From assembly GCF_902150065.1 (NCBI RefSeq), contig NC_043987.1, positions 19,440,487-19,504,486 of the forward strand: a stretch of 64,000 nucleotides of DNA. Reading direction: 5' to 3'. Position 1 is the stretch's first letter. Each line of letters starts with the position of its first letter. The position numbers and the translations under genes were made by a program. Below, piece by piece: positions 23,958-37,292 of this stretch. The notes beneath the pieces are model-generated. The model had not been told where the DNA came from, did no database searches, and saw only the letters and a list, made by a program, of their open reading frames with translations. Origin of the DNA: Myripristis murdjan. Its lineage: Eukaryota > Chordata > Actinopteri > Holocentriformes > Holocentridae.

Positions 23958-26900
23958 CTGTGTCTTTGTGTTTCTGTGTCTATGCGTTGTCTCCTTGATA
24001 GTTAACATGTATAGCTTAATTGTTTTTCTTCTCTCCATAATAGTATATGGGGGAGGGCGGGCTATAATCCTGGCCCACTAATCAAATTACATGAAAAGAA
24101 GTCACTCAGCACACTCACACTGAATTTTGTGCTGGATAATGCTGTAGCTGACTAAGTTTCTACAAGTCTGTTCAAGACACTGAAATTAAACAAAACTTGC
24201 AACCTGTGAACTAGGATTGTTTTATGTCTTTTAGATTTTGGATTTTGGAATTGGATTAAAGAGAGGAGATTATCTGACCAACAAGTAAGTGACATCAGAG
24301 CAATGTGCAACTCCCTAAAGAATCAACTTGAATTCATGGAAAAATAAATGATCTAAAGAAAAATTTACATATACTTATAGCCATGTTTTATTTATCACTC
24401 CTTCAATGGAAACATAACCGCTTTCCCACTGTATCTCATATGCAGTCTCACATCAATTTTACAGATGAGATATTGCGTCAAAGTAGTGATCGTGTTGCTA
24501 TGTGCTCCAGGACTGGAGAAGGAGTATAGCCTCAGTCTTTTCCTCGATCCCACAAACAAAGGAGGCTTAAATCTCTTAAATATCTACCAGTGCCACTTTG
24601 CCCCAGGGGAACACAGAAACAAGGGGGTGTTTCTTTGGTCTGATATTGGAAGCTAGAGTTCATGAGGGTGAAATGCAAGTGATGAATATGGAAGGATTTT
24701 AAGCGCTGGTTCAGTTCAGAAACATACCCCCAATGTCTTAACACTCACCCTGACACCAAAAATTAAAAACATATGACTTATGACACAGAAAAATGCCTCA
24801 ATTTATAATGATAAGAACAATGTCTGACCAAAGTTTAAGATTAATATCTTCGTCATGAATCACTATAGGAACCTCTACAAGGTACAGAAACAATGCCTCG
24901 TGTTGTACCATGGCGTCACAAAGCGAGTCATGGCCGATCGTTATGGGGATTGAGATTGATATTCTGTCTCTCACGGAACACAGTGAGACTTCTATTCACA
25001 TCAACAACCAATAAAACTACAGCAACTCATAATGGTTAATGGACAGTATTGTCCAGCAGAGAAGGACATGAAATGAGTGGGCAGACACAACAATGGATGG
25101 TACACAAAAGCCCCAAGGATCACTGTAACTGTTGTGGTTGGGGATATGAGGACTAAGCTAGGCGCACAGCAGACCATTTGGACACATCTTCTCGCTGTAA
25201 ACTGTGAGTGAACTACAGTGTGTTTGGTGGCCAGCACCACCACCACTGTCAACGTTCAAACAATGCAGTGCAGCTAGATAAAGCATAATAACTACTATGT
25301 TATGATAACACAAGTGAAAAGTGCCTATTCTTGAAGTTATTTTGGTCCCTTGGTTAACATGTTGGTCTTTTTACTGTGGAGGTTTAGGGGAAAAACATAT
25401 GGGAAAGTTTGGAGGGTACTCAGTATTGACCTCAACAAACTCCAAAAGACTGACGGCAGCAGCAGCTGGCCATTTGTAGCCATTGTGGGGACAAGTATCG
25501 CATTAGCCTGACTCTGAGGAAATGGGGGGAAAAAAAAATAGTAACCCCATATTTTGGAGAGCTATATTTGCAGAACATGATATCTTGGCTCCTGTTGACT
25601 TGAGGAGGATGGGCAACAGAGAGACATGGCAGAGGAAAGAAAGTGAAAAATGGTTGGGAAGATGAGCGAGGGTGGGGTGTCTCTTCAACCATCGCTTCCT
25701 GTCCGGAAAAGTCCATTCATCATTTTCACGTCTTCATGTCATGGCTTACTTTGGCAATAGCCAGAAGTGTGGCAACTATGACACCAAGGATTGATGAGGT
25801 GCAGGCAGGGGTGGCTAGCAGGGGTTTGGGGTTGAGATGGTCAAACCAGATGTGGAGTGAGGTGGGGCTGGGATGGGCCAGGAGGGGGACCTGATGAAGG
25901 TCATGATGTTACTCTCCGCCCCCATTAACCATATCCACATGCAGACACAATCATGAATGTAGGGCACATACAGAGAGAGTATATTCAAAGTAGTGCCCAT
26001 GCACAGTTGCACAGATAAACCTCCCTATAAACACAACTTTCCACCTGTCCTTACTAACCAGCGTCCAGGGATATTCACCCCTGACAATTGACCACTGACC
26101 TCACTGACCTTTAAGAATCCACAACACATCGGTTGGCACATATTGACACTGACTGATTTAAAGTAAACTCTTGACATTGAGGTTTCTAATAATCATTTTA
26201 ATCTAACATTTAATTAGGAAAAAAAATAGCTTTGAGCTTGGTAAAGTTGTGCACCAATCCTAAATTTTAAGGCTTAGCTCCTGTCTGCTCTGTTATAGCA
26301 GTATGATCACAAACCCGAAATCAGTCAGATACACGGATAAAGCAGAGGGTAACACTGCACTCCCCCTTGTGGCAAAATACCACGCCACTCTCAAAGACCA
26401 CAGTGCTGTCAGACAGATATGGATACATGACTATACAAAGGGGTAACTGACGGTTTTACTCAAACTGAATTATCCTACAGCCAAAAGTAATACGAAAAGG
26501 TGTTCTCTCTCTCACTTTCTCTTTACCTATTTCCCCCCTTCTTCCTCCCCCTTTTTTATTTCGGTCTCTAATTCATTCTGCTGTGTGTATCCCCTGCTGG
26601 CACTGGGTGTGCTCTTGAAAAGTGTGGCTCTCCCAACTCAGTAGCTGATCAGAACCAGGTGGGTAGGCCTCCATGTGCTTTCCATTTGTGCAGGATGTAA
26701 ATGGATTCAATTAGATCCAAATGCACAACCTGTCAGCCAGGGGGAAGTGGCAGACTTTCAAAGGCCATTAGATTATGGACAGGATTTGGAATAAAAACTT
26801 CACTGGCCAAGATTGTGCCATTAAAGTGGGTGATGTGAAACTATTGAAGTGATTTGAGCTAGCATGCTGACTGTGCGCTATTCATGTGGGTGCAAATTTT

Positions 26901-27697
26901 GTCGCCCCCCTCCCACCACCCCAAGTTTAGTTCCCCCATTACCATTAAGAGCCCCCCTTCTCTCTTTTTCCCCATCTCTGTCTCTCTCTCTCCTCTCTTT
27001 CTTTCTCTGTCTCTCATAAATACACAGAGATGCACACACACACACATACAGACACACAGGCAAGTGCACACCCAAACACACAAACAGCATGCATAAAGCC
27101 GCACTATGCCCTCAGACATATTGCCACTGGCCTAGCAAACTTGCCTGCGTTATGAACAGGAGCTCTTACAGCTTTAGAGTCAAATGGCTCCATCAGTCAT
27201 GGCTGTTAAAAAGCCCAGCCATAAAAATTAAAGACTTCCAGCAAACTGACCAACTGTAACAACTCTCCTTTGTTTTGATTGGCCCAAATAATGGATGGTG
27301 TCTGTTACTAACATTATGTTTCATTTACAGGTCTCTGTAAACAAGGATAAAATGAAGCAAAGACTAAAGAACGCCACGGCATTGCAATGACTCATTCATA
27401 TTTCCTTTGAGCGGGCATGCATGTTCACACCTCTATTGAGGCAGTGTAACACAGATTTGTATTAGCAGGCAGGCAGATCTGCATAAGCTACATTAACTAC
27501 AAACCAGTAGTCATTTTGAATGGGGGGGAGGGGCAGTTGTGTCGAAAACAAAGGACTTGCCTCACGATGGATAAGAGAGAAGACTCTGTTGACCTCTTAT
27601 GGTTTTAATGTAGAAAGCCTTTACAGGCCTGATATAGAAGTGAATCAATGGGACATTTCTAAGCCATTATTATCAATCTCCATGGCTTATGACACCA

Positions 27698-27711
27698 TAA
27701 TGAGCTCATTA
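27698..27711. promoter_or_regulatory. Perfect homeodomain palindrome
   Basis: TAATGAGCTCATTA is a perfect 14-base palindrome built from two homeodomain cores (TAAT and ATTA). It sits in a repeat-free block (about 27,590-27,770) with further ATTA cores. A similar TAATGAGCTC core occurs inside the CCAAT cluster near 15,028. Binding is inference. Confidence 0.3.
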
Positions 27712-28191
27712 GATAAGATGAACAGCAGATTGATTGCAAAATGGGGCAAGTAAAAAGTAAGATGTAGAGAAGTGGAAGGTGATGGAGGAGAAAGGAAATA
27801 GGTCTCATGGATCACCAGAAGAGGAATGGAACAGTGAAATTAAATTAATATGTGAGAGATCATGAGTCTTGACCTGTATTTCAATCCAAATATGGAATAT
27901 TCCAAATTCTTGGCATCTTTCAGCATATTTTCCCCACCTGTCTAATGCTAATTACTTCTACTAAGACGACAGGAATATCTTGCTTATGCTGTGGAGCAGG
28001 GTGGGTTTCCACTTGCACAGTGTCATCGTCATGACGGTCAACAAAAAGAACACAAACTCTTGCGGCTGAAGGAATGGCGGATGTGTGGGACACACTGTAC
28101 ACAGTGGCTGATGTTTGCCGTCTGTGGTCGAAATAACAAGGCAAATGAGGGCTTGAAAGCGGGAATAGACCTGGGGATGTGAGAAAGGGGG

Positions 28192-28218
28192 AGGGAGAGA
28201 GAGAGAGAGAGAGAGAGA
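28192..28218. repeat. (GA)n microsatellite
   Basis: A GA run within a longer purine-rich stretch. Confidence 0.9.
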
Positions 28219-28609
28219 GGAATGGAAAAGAAAGGGAATAAAAGAAGAAAGCCAATGAAAGTCAATGAAGCCAGGGAACCGAGAACACAAAGAAGGGGGG
28301 AAACGATGTGTAAGAGAGTGTAAACGATGTGATTTGGTTTGACATTTGTTCCCCTTGGGCAAGCATGATGGCACATTCTGTCTGGATAGGGGGGAACGCA
28401 GGAGAACCCCACTAGTCTTGTGTTTTGGCTGTCGTGACACAGTAAAGTAGATAGAAAAGTGAAAAAAAAAAAAATAAGCAAGAGAAGGTCAGTATCAAAG
28501 AAGTGGTAGCCCTCCCTGTCTCCACCTGGGATAGAACAGATGTGCTCACAACTCCAGCTGTGCCAGATGTGGATACAGGACCATCTGCACTGAGCTGTTA
28601 CTGCTGTGT

Positions 28610-28637
28610 GTACGTGTGTGTGTGTGTGTGTGTGTGT
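28610..28637. repeat. (GT)n microsatellite
   Basis: A short GT tract. Confidence 0.9.
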
Positions 28638-29607
28638 CTGTATATGGGTTTAGTGTGCATGCATGTTCAAAAAATGCAGGCACTGTAATAGACTGCTTAT
28701 ATGAGTCATATGCGTGTATAATGAGACAATTGCTGATAATTTCTGGCACCTTGTCATTATTTCAGAGCCTGACAGCCCTGAGTTGCACGCTGCCTTTTTA
28801 TGGGATGTAAACCAGTTAAACTTTTTGGTTACTGGAACATACTTTGGATTGTGCTCATGTCTTTTTAACTTCATGTCATATTTCTGCATTAAAATGCAGA
28901 TCATAAAATGTTGCACAAATACACTTTGATCTCATGTGAGGCCAATTATGTGGGAGTATTTCAAGACTGCTTCTATTCATCAGTGGATCCATGTTGACAC
29001 ACAGACGGCACCCATGTAAGGTGAGTGTGGAACCCCCGACAATATGCTATGCCATTCTTAATGTAATGGTACATATGTCCTCTTTCCTTTTCAACTATTC
29101 CCTTGGCTCATAAATTCATTCATGCAGCTGGAAATATCAGAGAAAACTAAAATATGACGGCCATTCAAAAGCCAAAAAAGAGATCGAAAGTATGTGAAAA
29201 AAAGGGTAAGTCATCTTTTCTATGATTCTGGAATATAAAACCTGATGAGACATATAAAGCTATAAACGGTGATGAGACCCCAGGAGATGGCAGATTAAAA
29301 TGTGTAAGGGCTATTTCTACCAAAAAAAGGTGGAGGCAGAGGCTGCTCAACCGCTGTGCTGTGCTCCACCAAGCAAAGAGAATGTTCTGAATAGATTTCA
29401 GCAACCTTCATAAAGCCAGGACTAAAGCCCCTAGACAAAAGGGAACAGAAACCAAGTCAATCAATTAATGCCCCCCACCAATGACAAGCATTGACAAGAG
29501 AAATGCTTTCAGACCTGGTGTACATCTGAAACTTGCTGGGTTCCTATGTCCTGTGGCATTGAACAGTGTAGTCAAGGACTACTCACTGCATGTTCACGGC
29601 CCCTTTC

Positions 29608-29610
<3 letters not shown>

Positions 29611-29643
<33 letters not shown>

Positions 29644-29700
29644 TTTTCAGGTGTGTGTGCATGTGCATATGAGTGTGTGAGTGTGTGTGTGTGTGTGTGT
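29611..29700. repeat. Two (GT)n tracts
   Basis: Two GT runs (29,611-29,641 and about 29,671-29,700) are separated by a GT-rich degenerate spacer. Confidence 0.9.
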
Positions 29701-32700
29701 TGAAAAGCTCAGTATTGAATGAGTACATTCAACAGAGCGCCGTGCTCTTTAAATGCCAATGAAAATAAAGAGAGGGAAATTGTAGTCACACTGAAGCAAC
29801 AGGGGAAAAAACCAACAGAGCGAGACAGAGAAAGCAAAACCTTACAGCGCCAAGAGAGACTTCATAAGGTTTAGCAGCTCTCCACTCAAATATATGGTGG
29901 CTGTAAATTCTCCACTTAATGTTCTTTGGGCTCCACTTTGGGCTCCACTTTTTATTGGTAGCGACAATGACAGTGAGTGACTTCCCTGAAAAAAAGCCTG
30001 TGTTAATCAACACAGCAAATTTTAGACTGTCTGGATTAACTCCAAGCTTTACTCTTCCAAACACTCCCATTCCAGTAATGAAAGTCGACATTACGCTCTG
30101 CTGCACTATACAAGATATTCAAGGGGATGTAAGATGTTACGTCTACTGAATTTTGGAAAGGATAAATCATAAAGTGCAGACGCCCAAATGCATCATGCCA
30201 TATTGTTGAAACGGCTACACTTGAAAATTTGCGCTAAATGTGTGATACAGCTCTGTTTTGGGATGATTGTCCTTTGATTCTGACTCTGCCTTGATGCCAA
30301 CACGTTTATCTACATGGGCAAAACACACCAGAATGAGATGCAGTGAGGAGTCCAAAATTATCACCCTTTCTGTTTAATTCAGTGTTAAGTGGAGTTCTCG
30401 GCTTCATGCAAGCTGTATGGATAATGACATTTTTGAGTCTTAAGAACTAATGTGAGTTGCTCAATCCTGTATTCTTTGAGCAACCATCAAGGTTTTTGAT
30501 AAGAAGACACAATCTTGTATATATTTTTCATGGGAACTCTACTTTCACTGGTTTGGTGATTTCTTTCTTTTTATATCCCTAATTTTGTATCTGGTCCAAC
30601 CTAGACAAGTGTGCACAATCATTCACTGTGGCATCTAGGTGTTTCAGTAATAATGTACGTGCTCAAACATCACACTGTCCAAGGATTACTCACTGTTTTC
30701 TTTGGAGTGTCAGTTTGTTTTTTCTATTTTGTCCGTATAGCCATGAATCCATACAACCATAAGTTCAGTGATGTCGGCCTTTTCGCTCCATGTTTTGAGT
30801 TGTTCACAGTCAGTCTTGATGGCCCATCAAGTTGTCATGACCTTCCATGCTTTTACAGCATTCCTTTCTTTATGTCCCGAAGGCTTTCTTCATCAGTGCA
30901 CACTGTGCTGTAAAATGGGCCCATGAATAGACCAAAAGCTTTGAGGTGCACTCAAGGCCTTGTACCTTGTGTTGATATTGGAGGAGTTCTGCCTTCTCTC
31001 AGAGTGTGATGCCGCTTTGGGCATGGCCTCCCTTTTGGCGGAACAGGGGGAGGTCACAATCTTTGAAAGTCTGCTTTGGTTTTTGTATATGTGTCTGAAA
31101 ACAAGGGGATTTGTGTTCCATGGAAGAAAAAACACTGTGCGGGAGAGAAGAAGAAGAGGAAGAGGAAGAAGAAGAAAAAGATGTTGAATATTTGGACATC
31201 ACAGGCTTGGTTTCACATTCAACAGAGGAGTAATCATCATGGGTTGTGGGGGGATGGCGGGGTGGGTGTAGGCTGAGTGACTGCTAACAGACATGATAGA
31301 TGTCTTTAATAACTTCTGGCTGCTTAGTTAGCGTCCTGCAGGATTTGTTGTTATTAAGATCTAGGTCTTATTATGATGACCACCTCTTCCATCGTCTCCC
31401 ACATCATGCTGGGCGTTAGTCCAGACAGTCAAAATAAACACAAAGTCAAAAGCCCCCCTGTGCTTCTGCTGATGTGGCACTTGTTGATGGTGCCAGCATG
31501 TCTCACTCCTGACCAAGGAGTGAGTGGCTTCAATTTGGTGCAGGGAAAACAGTCGTCCTGTTTGTTGATCACCTGTTGAATCAGTAGGAATTTCCAGCTC
31601 TAAAGCCCATAGCCCTAGATCTTAGATTACTACACTGCAGGATAGATTACAAGAATACATGTTTATGTAAGCGGTGTATGTTGGTTTTAATGATAAGCAT
31701 CTCCATTACCAAAAAGACTGAAGGGGTGGAGGGAGAGGAGAGAGCAAAAGGAGCTCATTACATATGGGATTACATGTGGGAGTCATAAGGAATCCTTCTC
31801 GTCACTGCTAAGAAAAAAATGATTGAGAATATTTTATTGTACATCCATTTCCTTTGCGAATAACAATCACATACACTTTCTCCTTTAGTATGTCTAAGTA
31901 GCCTAAAGCTCTATCACAGGCATGCATGCGGTGGGGGTCCATGTTTTATTAATTTGCAGATGAGCTCAGCTATTGATGGCACTGGTGGCCCATGGGTTCA
32001 ATTAGGATAATACAGGGAGAGGGGCAGATTATGGGCGGCTATTTAAGTGAGGGTATATCTCTTCCTGACAGTTATAGTCCAAATGCAACAAATTGCACCT
32101 CGGTGGCAGTGAGAGGCGCCATATGAGTCCCCTCCTGATGAAACATGCCAGTGTGGCAGGTCATCCGTGTGGAGATGACACCAGGCTGTGTGAGCCATGT
32201 AGCCTGTTCTCTTTGAGCTAACAAAACAGTCCTGAGTGCAAGCCTATTCCCATTCAGTTAATAGGGGCCATTTAGGAAACAGCGGTCTATATGATGGTGC
32301 GCTGAGTGCAAGCTCTACCCAGCCAACCCTAAAGAGTCCCAGTCAGCACGACTCTCTCTAAACTATTGCACTTCTGCTCCCCGGCACTCTCTCGATTGAA
32401 TGCCTATGAGTCTTGACAGTTGAACAGGGCCAAATTGAACCAAGTAAACATCAAAGAATACAAATGCAAGACAGTGTGGTTGAATATTCTCAGCTTTAGC
32501 AGCACCATCTCACACGGACCCATAAAAGAAGGAATGGCTGTGGGCGGTGGGACACGAAACTGCTCGCAGCCTCTTTCTTCCTCTCTACTGGGGTGAACTT
32601 TTATTGTGATTGATTGGGGCCTTGACTGTAGCTTCGCTGTGCAATGAAAACAGTCTACTGTACACCGTCTCTGGAGCACATTGTGTGAAATTGAATAGGG

Positions 32701-33094
32701 AGGCCATAAAGTGGAACCGGAGACACTGACCCAAGCACAGAGAGCTTGACGGTTATCTTAGCATTCTGGCCAGCCGGTCCATAGCATTGACACTGCAGGC
32801 AGACAGACTGATCTCTACAGAGTGGCTAGACTGTTTGCTTTCTTTAGCTTAGGGAAATGATGATTATTTCTTCACTGGTTTCGGAGCAGCATGCCAAGGC
32901 TACAGCTGGTGCAAAAACCCAATCTTTCTCTCCAAATCGAGAAAGCAGGAGTTGGAGGAAGTGCGAGAACTTTCATGAGCAGGGTAGGCTCGTCCATAGG
33001 GGATAAGGGCGATGATCCTCCCCAACTGTTTGATCATGTTCGTTAAAGTATGTCTGTTATCTTGTAATCAAAGAAGGCACTATATTTTTCACCC

Positions 33095-33135
33095 AATTTC
33101 CCTTTAGGGATTAATAGAGTATTTCTGATTCTGAC
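33095..33135 (+). repeat. Relic of a LINE/SINE 3' tail
   Basis: The stretch has a TTCCC, a GGGAT, then TAATAGAGTATTT and CTGATT-type short repeats. This is the form of the 3' end shared by several teleost LINE and SINE families (GGGATCAATAAAGTATTT followed by short tandem units). No LINE body could be recognised upstream, so only the end is called. Confidence 0.4.
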
Positions 33136-35040
33136 TTTGCACAATTTACTCAGTTCAATCTTGTATTTTACAAGCCCTGTCCTCCGCAACCCTTTGAATT
33201 GCTAGGCTCCACTGCCTAATAGTGACTCAGCTGGAGAGCATCCTTCAGAGAGGCGAAGTGACACTGTACTTTATTAGATGCATTACAGTAGGGACCCAGT
33301 GTCTCATCTTTTCACGGAGTCTAGATTTTCTAACTCTGCCCTTGCACAGAAATCTACAACAAATCAGGAACTTGTTTATCACTCATCATGGCTGTGGCAA
33401 TAACGGTGTAATCTGATAATGCAGAGAATGAATGGAAGACATGCACACATGGAGAAAAGTATTCCTGTATCACGTAAAGAGCAATCTATCTCAATTTATC
33501 TCGAATCCTATCTCAAATCTTGACCTGTGAGGTACTTTATCATTCTGACCCACTAACCCTGCCCTCTCCTTGTTTGCTTACCACAGCTTCTCCTATTCCC
33601 CGCTCCAGCCATGCCAGGGCAATAGGGCACCGCTAATGTGCTTGGCGGGTCATTAATTCTTGGGATGGGCATAGGGGCACCAAAGCAGGCAGGCTTTGTT
33701 GTTTGATATTGGGTGAAATGGGGGTGGGGTGCAAAGCAGATGTTTGTGTTGGCTGGCAGGGGAAAGCAGTACAGTCAATGCCAACCCAATCACCATCTCA
33801 TGCCAGGCAACAGCTGCCCAAACACATTTTAGCCAAACTTTGGCAAAGAGAGCCGGAGTGACCAGATTAACTTTAACTCACTATTGCTATCTGTTCTCAC
33901 ATTCCTTTAACTTGAACGTAACTACATTATTTCAATATGCTAAAGTCACATGCCTGAAGAAAAAAGGTGTTGCTCTGTGACCAGCTTGCTGTTTTATTCA
34001 GAGGGAAACTAGTATAATCTGGTAACAGGACCAATGATGCTGGACAAGGGAGATTATTCATAGAAGCTCAATATTTTTCAATCTGAAAGCTAAACTAGAC
34101 ACTAATAAATGTAAAACTTAGTTTGTCTGAGGCATCATGTTATCTTCACTGTGCTTTTGCCTTTCTGGAGAGATGGGAATCTTAGCAGAGAGGACACAAA
34201 GAAAAGGATCCATAGAGTAACCCAGATTTTTTGCTGGCCATGGTAAAAATATAACAATGTATGCGCATACATAGACCCCAGAACAAGGACAGTTCATTTA
34301 ACTCTCTCCTGCCTCTCTACTCAACTGATATGAGCCATTCATCACCGCCCACCTTCATATCTTTGCACTGCATGGAAAGGACGGTGTGTGCATGCGTGCA
34401 TGTGTGCGTGTGTGAGTGTGTGTGTGCATTTGTTAGTGTGTGTCCGTGTGAAACAGATTAAAGATAAATATCTTCAATGTAGTCTGCACTTCTTGATCCT
34501 GTTGTATAATTTCCTAGCATTTATGAGATCCAGATTAGAATCTATCAAATACAGTGTGCCTTCAGCTAACTTTCAGAGTATGCTGCCACCTACTGCTCTG
34601 TTCTTGAACATCTGTGCTAAGAACATATGCTAGTGTCAAAATAGCATGTGTTTTAAGATATTGTGCTTGATAGCATGGTGTGGGAGCAACCATCTGTGCA
34701 TTTTACTCTGTTTAGTTTACATTGTGCCCCTCACCATCACTTCACACCCTGGATGAAAAGAAGCCTAATGTCTCCCAAATTCCTTCCTGTCACCTATCAC
34801 TGATCCTGTGATGTATCTGGTGTACAGTATGAGACCTCATGTGTGTGATGTGGTGACCAGGCATTCCCCAGTATAAACTGAGGCTTGTCTGCACCTAAGA
34901 CTATAATCATTTATGTCTTTAAAGGAAGCCATTTTCCCCTGATCTTAACTCATATGGAACTCAACCCTGTGCAAATTTACATAACCATTTACATAAGATT
35001 GAGTCCTTGTCATTGTCACTGGTTTAAATGAATTGCTAGT

Positions 35041-35416
35041 GAAAATTCAGTCATTATATGAGCTACTAATGACCATGTGAGTCGGAAATTTAAACTCAGT
35101 GCATGCAAAATAGTTAGTCCCTTCTTTGTAACATGACCATGTTTTTATAGCTCCAAAATATATACAATTCAAATCATTTCTCCATCTTATTTTGGATTTA
35201 ATGAAATCCAAAATGCTTTGTAAGCAAACTATAAGATGGGTGCAGAGGTCCAAATACATATTCCTCATTTTGTCTTGGTGATCCTTTGAACTTAGTTTAT
35301 TATTATTATTATTGTTGTTGTTGTTGTTGTTGTTGTTGTTATTGTTATTCCAACTGACATGTGAGTGAATAGGTAATGACTGAATTTTCATTCTGGGGTG
35401 AACTGTTCCTTTAATA
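35041..35416 (-). mobile_element. Non-autonomous DNA-type repeat with degenerate inverted ends
   Basis: The right end, read on the minus strand, starts TTAAAGGAACAGTTCACCCC and continues AGAATGAAAATTCAGTCATT. The left end on the plus strand carries GAAAATTCAGTCATT and a similar continuation with ACATGTGAGTCGG. This GTTCACCC...GAAAATTCAGTCATT end is a very common dispersed repeat of teleost genomes. A TTA/TTG microsatellite (35,296-35,349) lies inside. No coding capacity is present. The exact left boundary is uncertain. Confidence 0.45.
35296..35349. repeat. (TTA)n(TTG)n microsatellite
   Basis: TTA units pass into TTG units, then TTATTG. Confidence 0.9.
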
Positions 35417-36283
35417 TGTATGCATGTTTTCTTGATCAGACATTTGGATGCCTATCACTGGTAATTAAATTAGCCACTTGCAAATATTTATCAAAGCTGG
35501 TGTTGGTTTGCCTAATTACTGACAGCACAAGGTCTGTGCCTAAATGGAATGTGGTGTTTGCTGACGAGATTCAAAGGCCTGTGGTGCCTTAGGGGACGGC
35601 CTTAACAAAAGCCTCACTTTCTAGGCACAGGTTAACTTGTATGATTGGTAGCTGAATTTCCTGGAATAATTAAGGCTTGCACGTCGGAGAAGAAACAACT
35701 ATCCTGTCACGGTGCAAAAGGATAACTATGGATTATCATGGACCCATTTGTCATATCTACCTTAGTAGAGGTGGTGTGGGAGAATCAAAGGAGGGTAGTA
35801 ATGAGAACCCACAGTAGCAGGCGAGGTAACCGTGGTTACGTGTGGTGCATTAATGTATGTAATCAGTTACTCTGTGTCTGTGACAAGACAAGGACATGTA
35901 GTGTGCTAATTAAAGGAACCTTTCACTGCTCCTCCCTGAAACACAGGTCATATCTCATTAATGATGGTCTCAGTGCATGGGGAGTCATTCATTAGTATTC
36001 ATTTGGAGAAAAAAAAAAAAAGGGGGGGGGGTATTCCTTTATCACAACCGATAAAGTACACATAACTAGAATGCAAACACAATAACTACATATTCACTAA
36101 AATACACAAATTACATATGAACACAAATCATTGGCTTCACAAGATGTCTTTATGTGGCCAAGTGCAATGCAGACATTTGAGCCTAATCCTCAATTTCGAA
36201 TCACACTGAAATAGAGAAGTGTATGCCTGCTTGTCAATTTTGCGAGACAAAATACAAATCACATTTTTTTTAAAACACCCATT

Positions 36284-36289
36284 TTTATT
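36284..36289 (-). terminator. Candidate poly(A) signal of fam104a
   Basis: TTTATT on the plus strand gives AATAAA on the minus strand, about 1.0 kb downstream of the fam104a stop. A closer alternative lies at 37,102-37,107, about 190 bases after the stop. The choice cannot be made without transcript data. Confidence 0.35.
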
Positions 36290-37292
36290 TTTGAAATGCA
36301 GGCGAATTTAAAAAAAAAAAATCAATGGCAGGTAAATGTCATGTTCAATCCAATACAAAAAATATATCATCATAAAAATAAACAACATCTTTAAAACGCT
36401 TTGATTTTTGATAACACACAAAATGCAGTCTGACATGATGAAGAGCTGAGCTTGTTCCTGGGATAAGGAGTCAGTAGTGAAACCAATCCCACTTTAGGAG
36501 GAGGAGGAGGAGGAATGCACAGCCCTATGGTCAGTGCTTATACCTGGATGTTCAGTGCACAGGACAGTCATACAGCAACCACTACCTCATGGTAGTGCAC
36601 AAGCAGAAAGGTTTGCTTGTAGATACAGCATTGTAGTGGCTTGATCCATATTGCAAACAAAGCTCATTTGTCACATCAAAGACCCCTCCATACAAGCAAG
36701 CTTTAAAAACAAAAAGAATGTTCAATAAAGTTTAAGGAGCCCTGTAAAAATATGAACGCAAATATATAATCCAAGTGCAAATCCTCCCCGAGACTGATCC
36801 ATGTACTTGTACAAAGTTCAGATTCAGCATAATATAACACCAGATACCTATTAGTAGACTAAACAAGTCATATTGACCGGCCTAAGAATAGTATTTGGTT
36901 GCAATTCTGCAACTCATGTAGCACTGTTTTCACACAACCATTTATGACAAAACACATGGATTCATCATCAACAATCAGTCACTATGAGGCTCTTAGAGTA
37001 GCAGGTAAACCAGACTGGTCAGAAAACAACTGAGTCACGAAAATGTTTCAAGTTGATCATGATCACACAGTAATTATTGCTAAAAACAATTATCACTTTG
37101 TTTTATTCTAATAATGAACCAACTCCAGATACCAGATGAGGAACTGGTCTCCATCCACAGACGAGTAGATAAAACAGAGCTGTGAGATATCATGAGAACT
37201 GGAGGTGTGTGGGGAAGAGCTGAGTGACATGATTCACCATGTGATGCTCTGACATGCTTTAGGGCTTTTGTCCTGCGCTTGCTGAGGGGTAA

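Noticed and set aside
30960-31187. Open frame starting MYLVLILEEFCLLSE
   Set aside because: It ends in an AAG-repeat-derived Arg/Lys tail and matches nothing I know.
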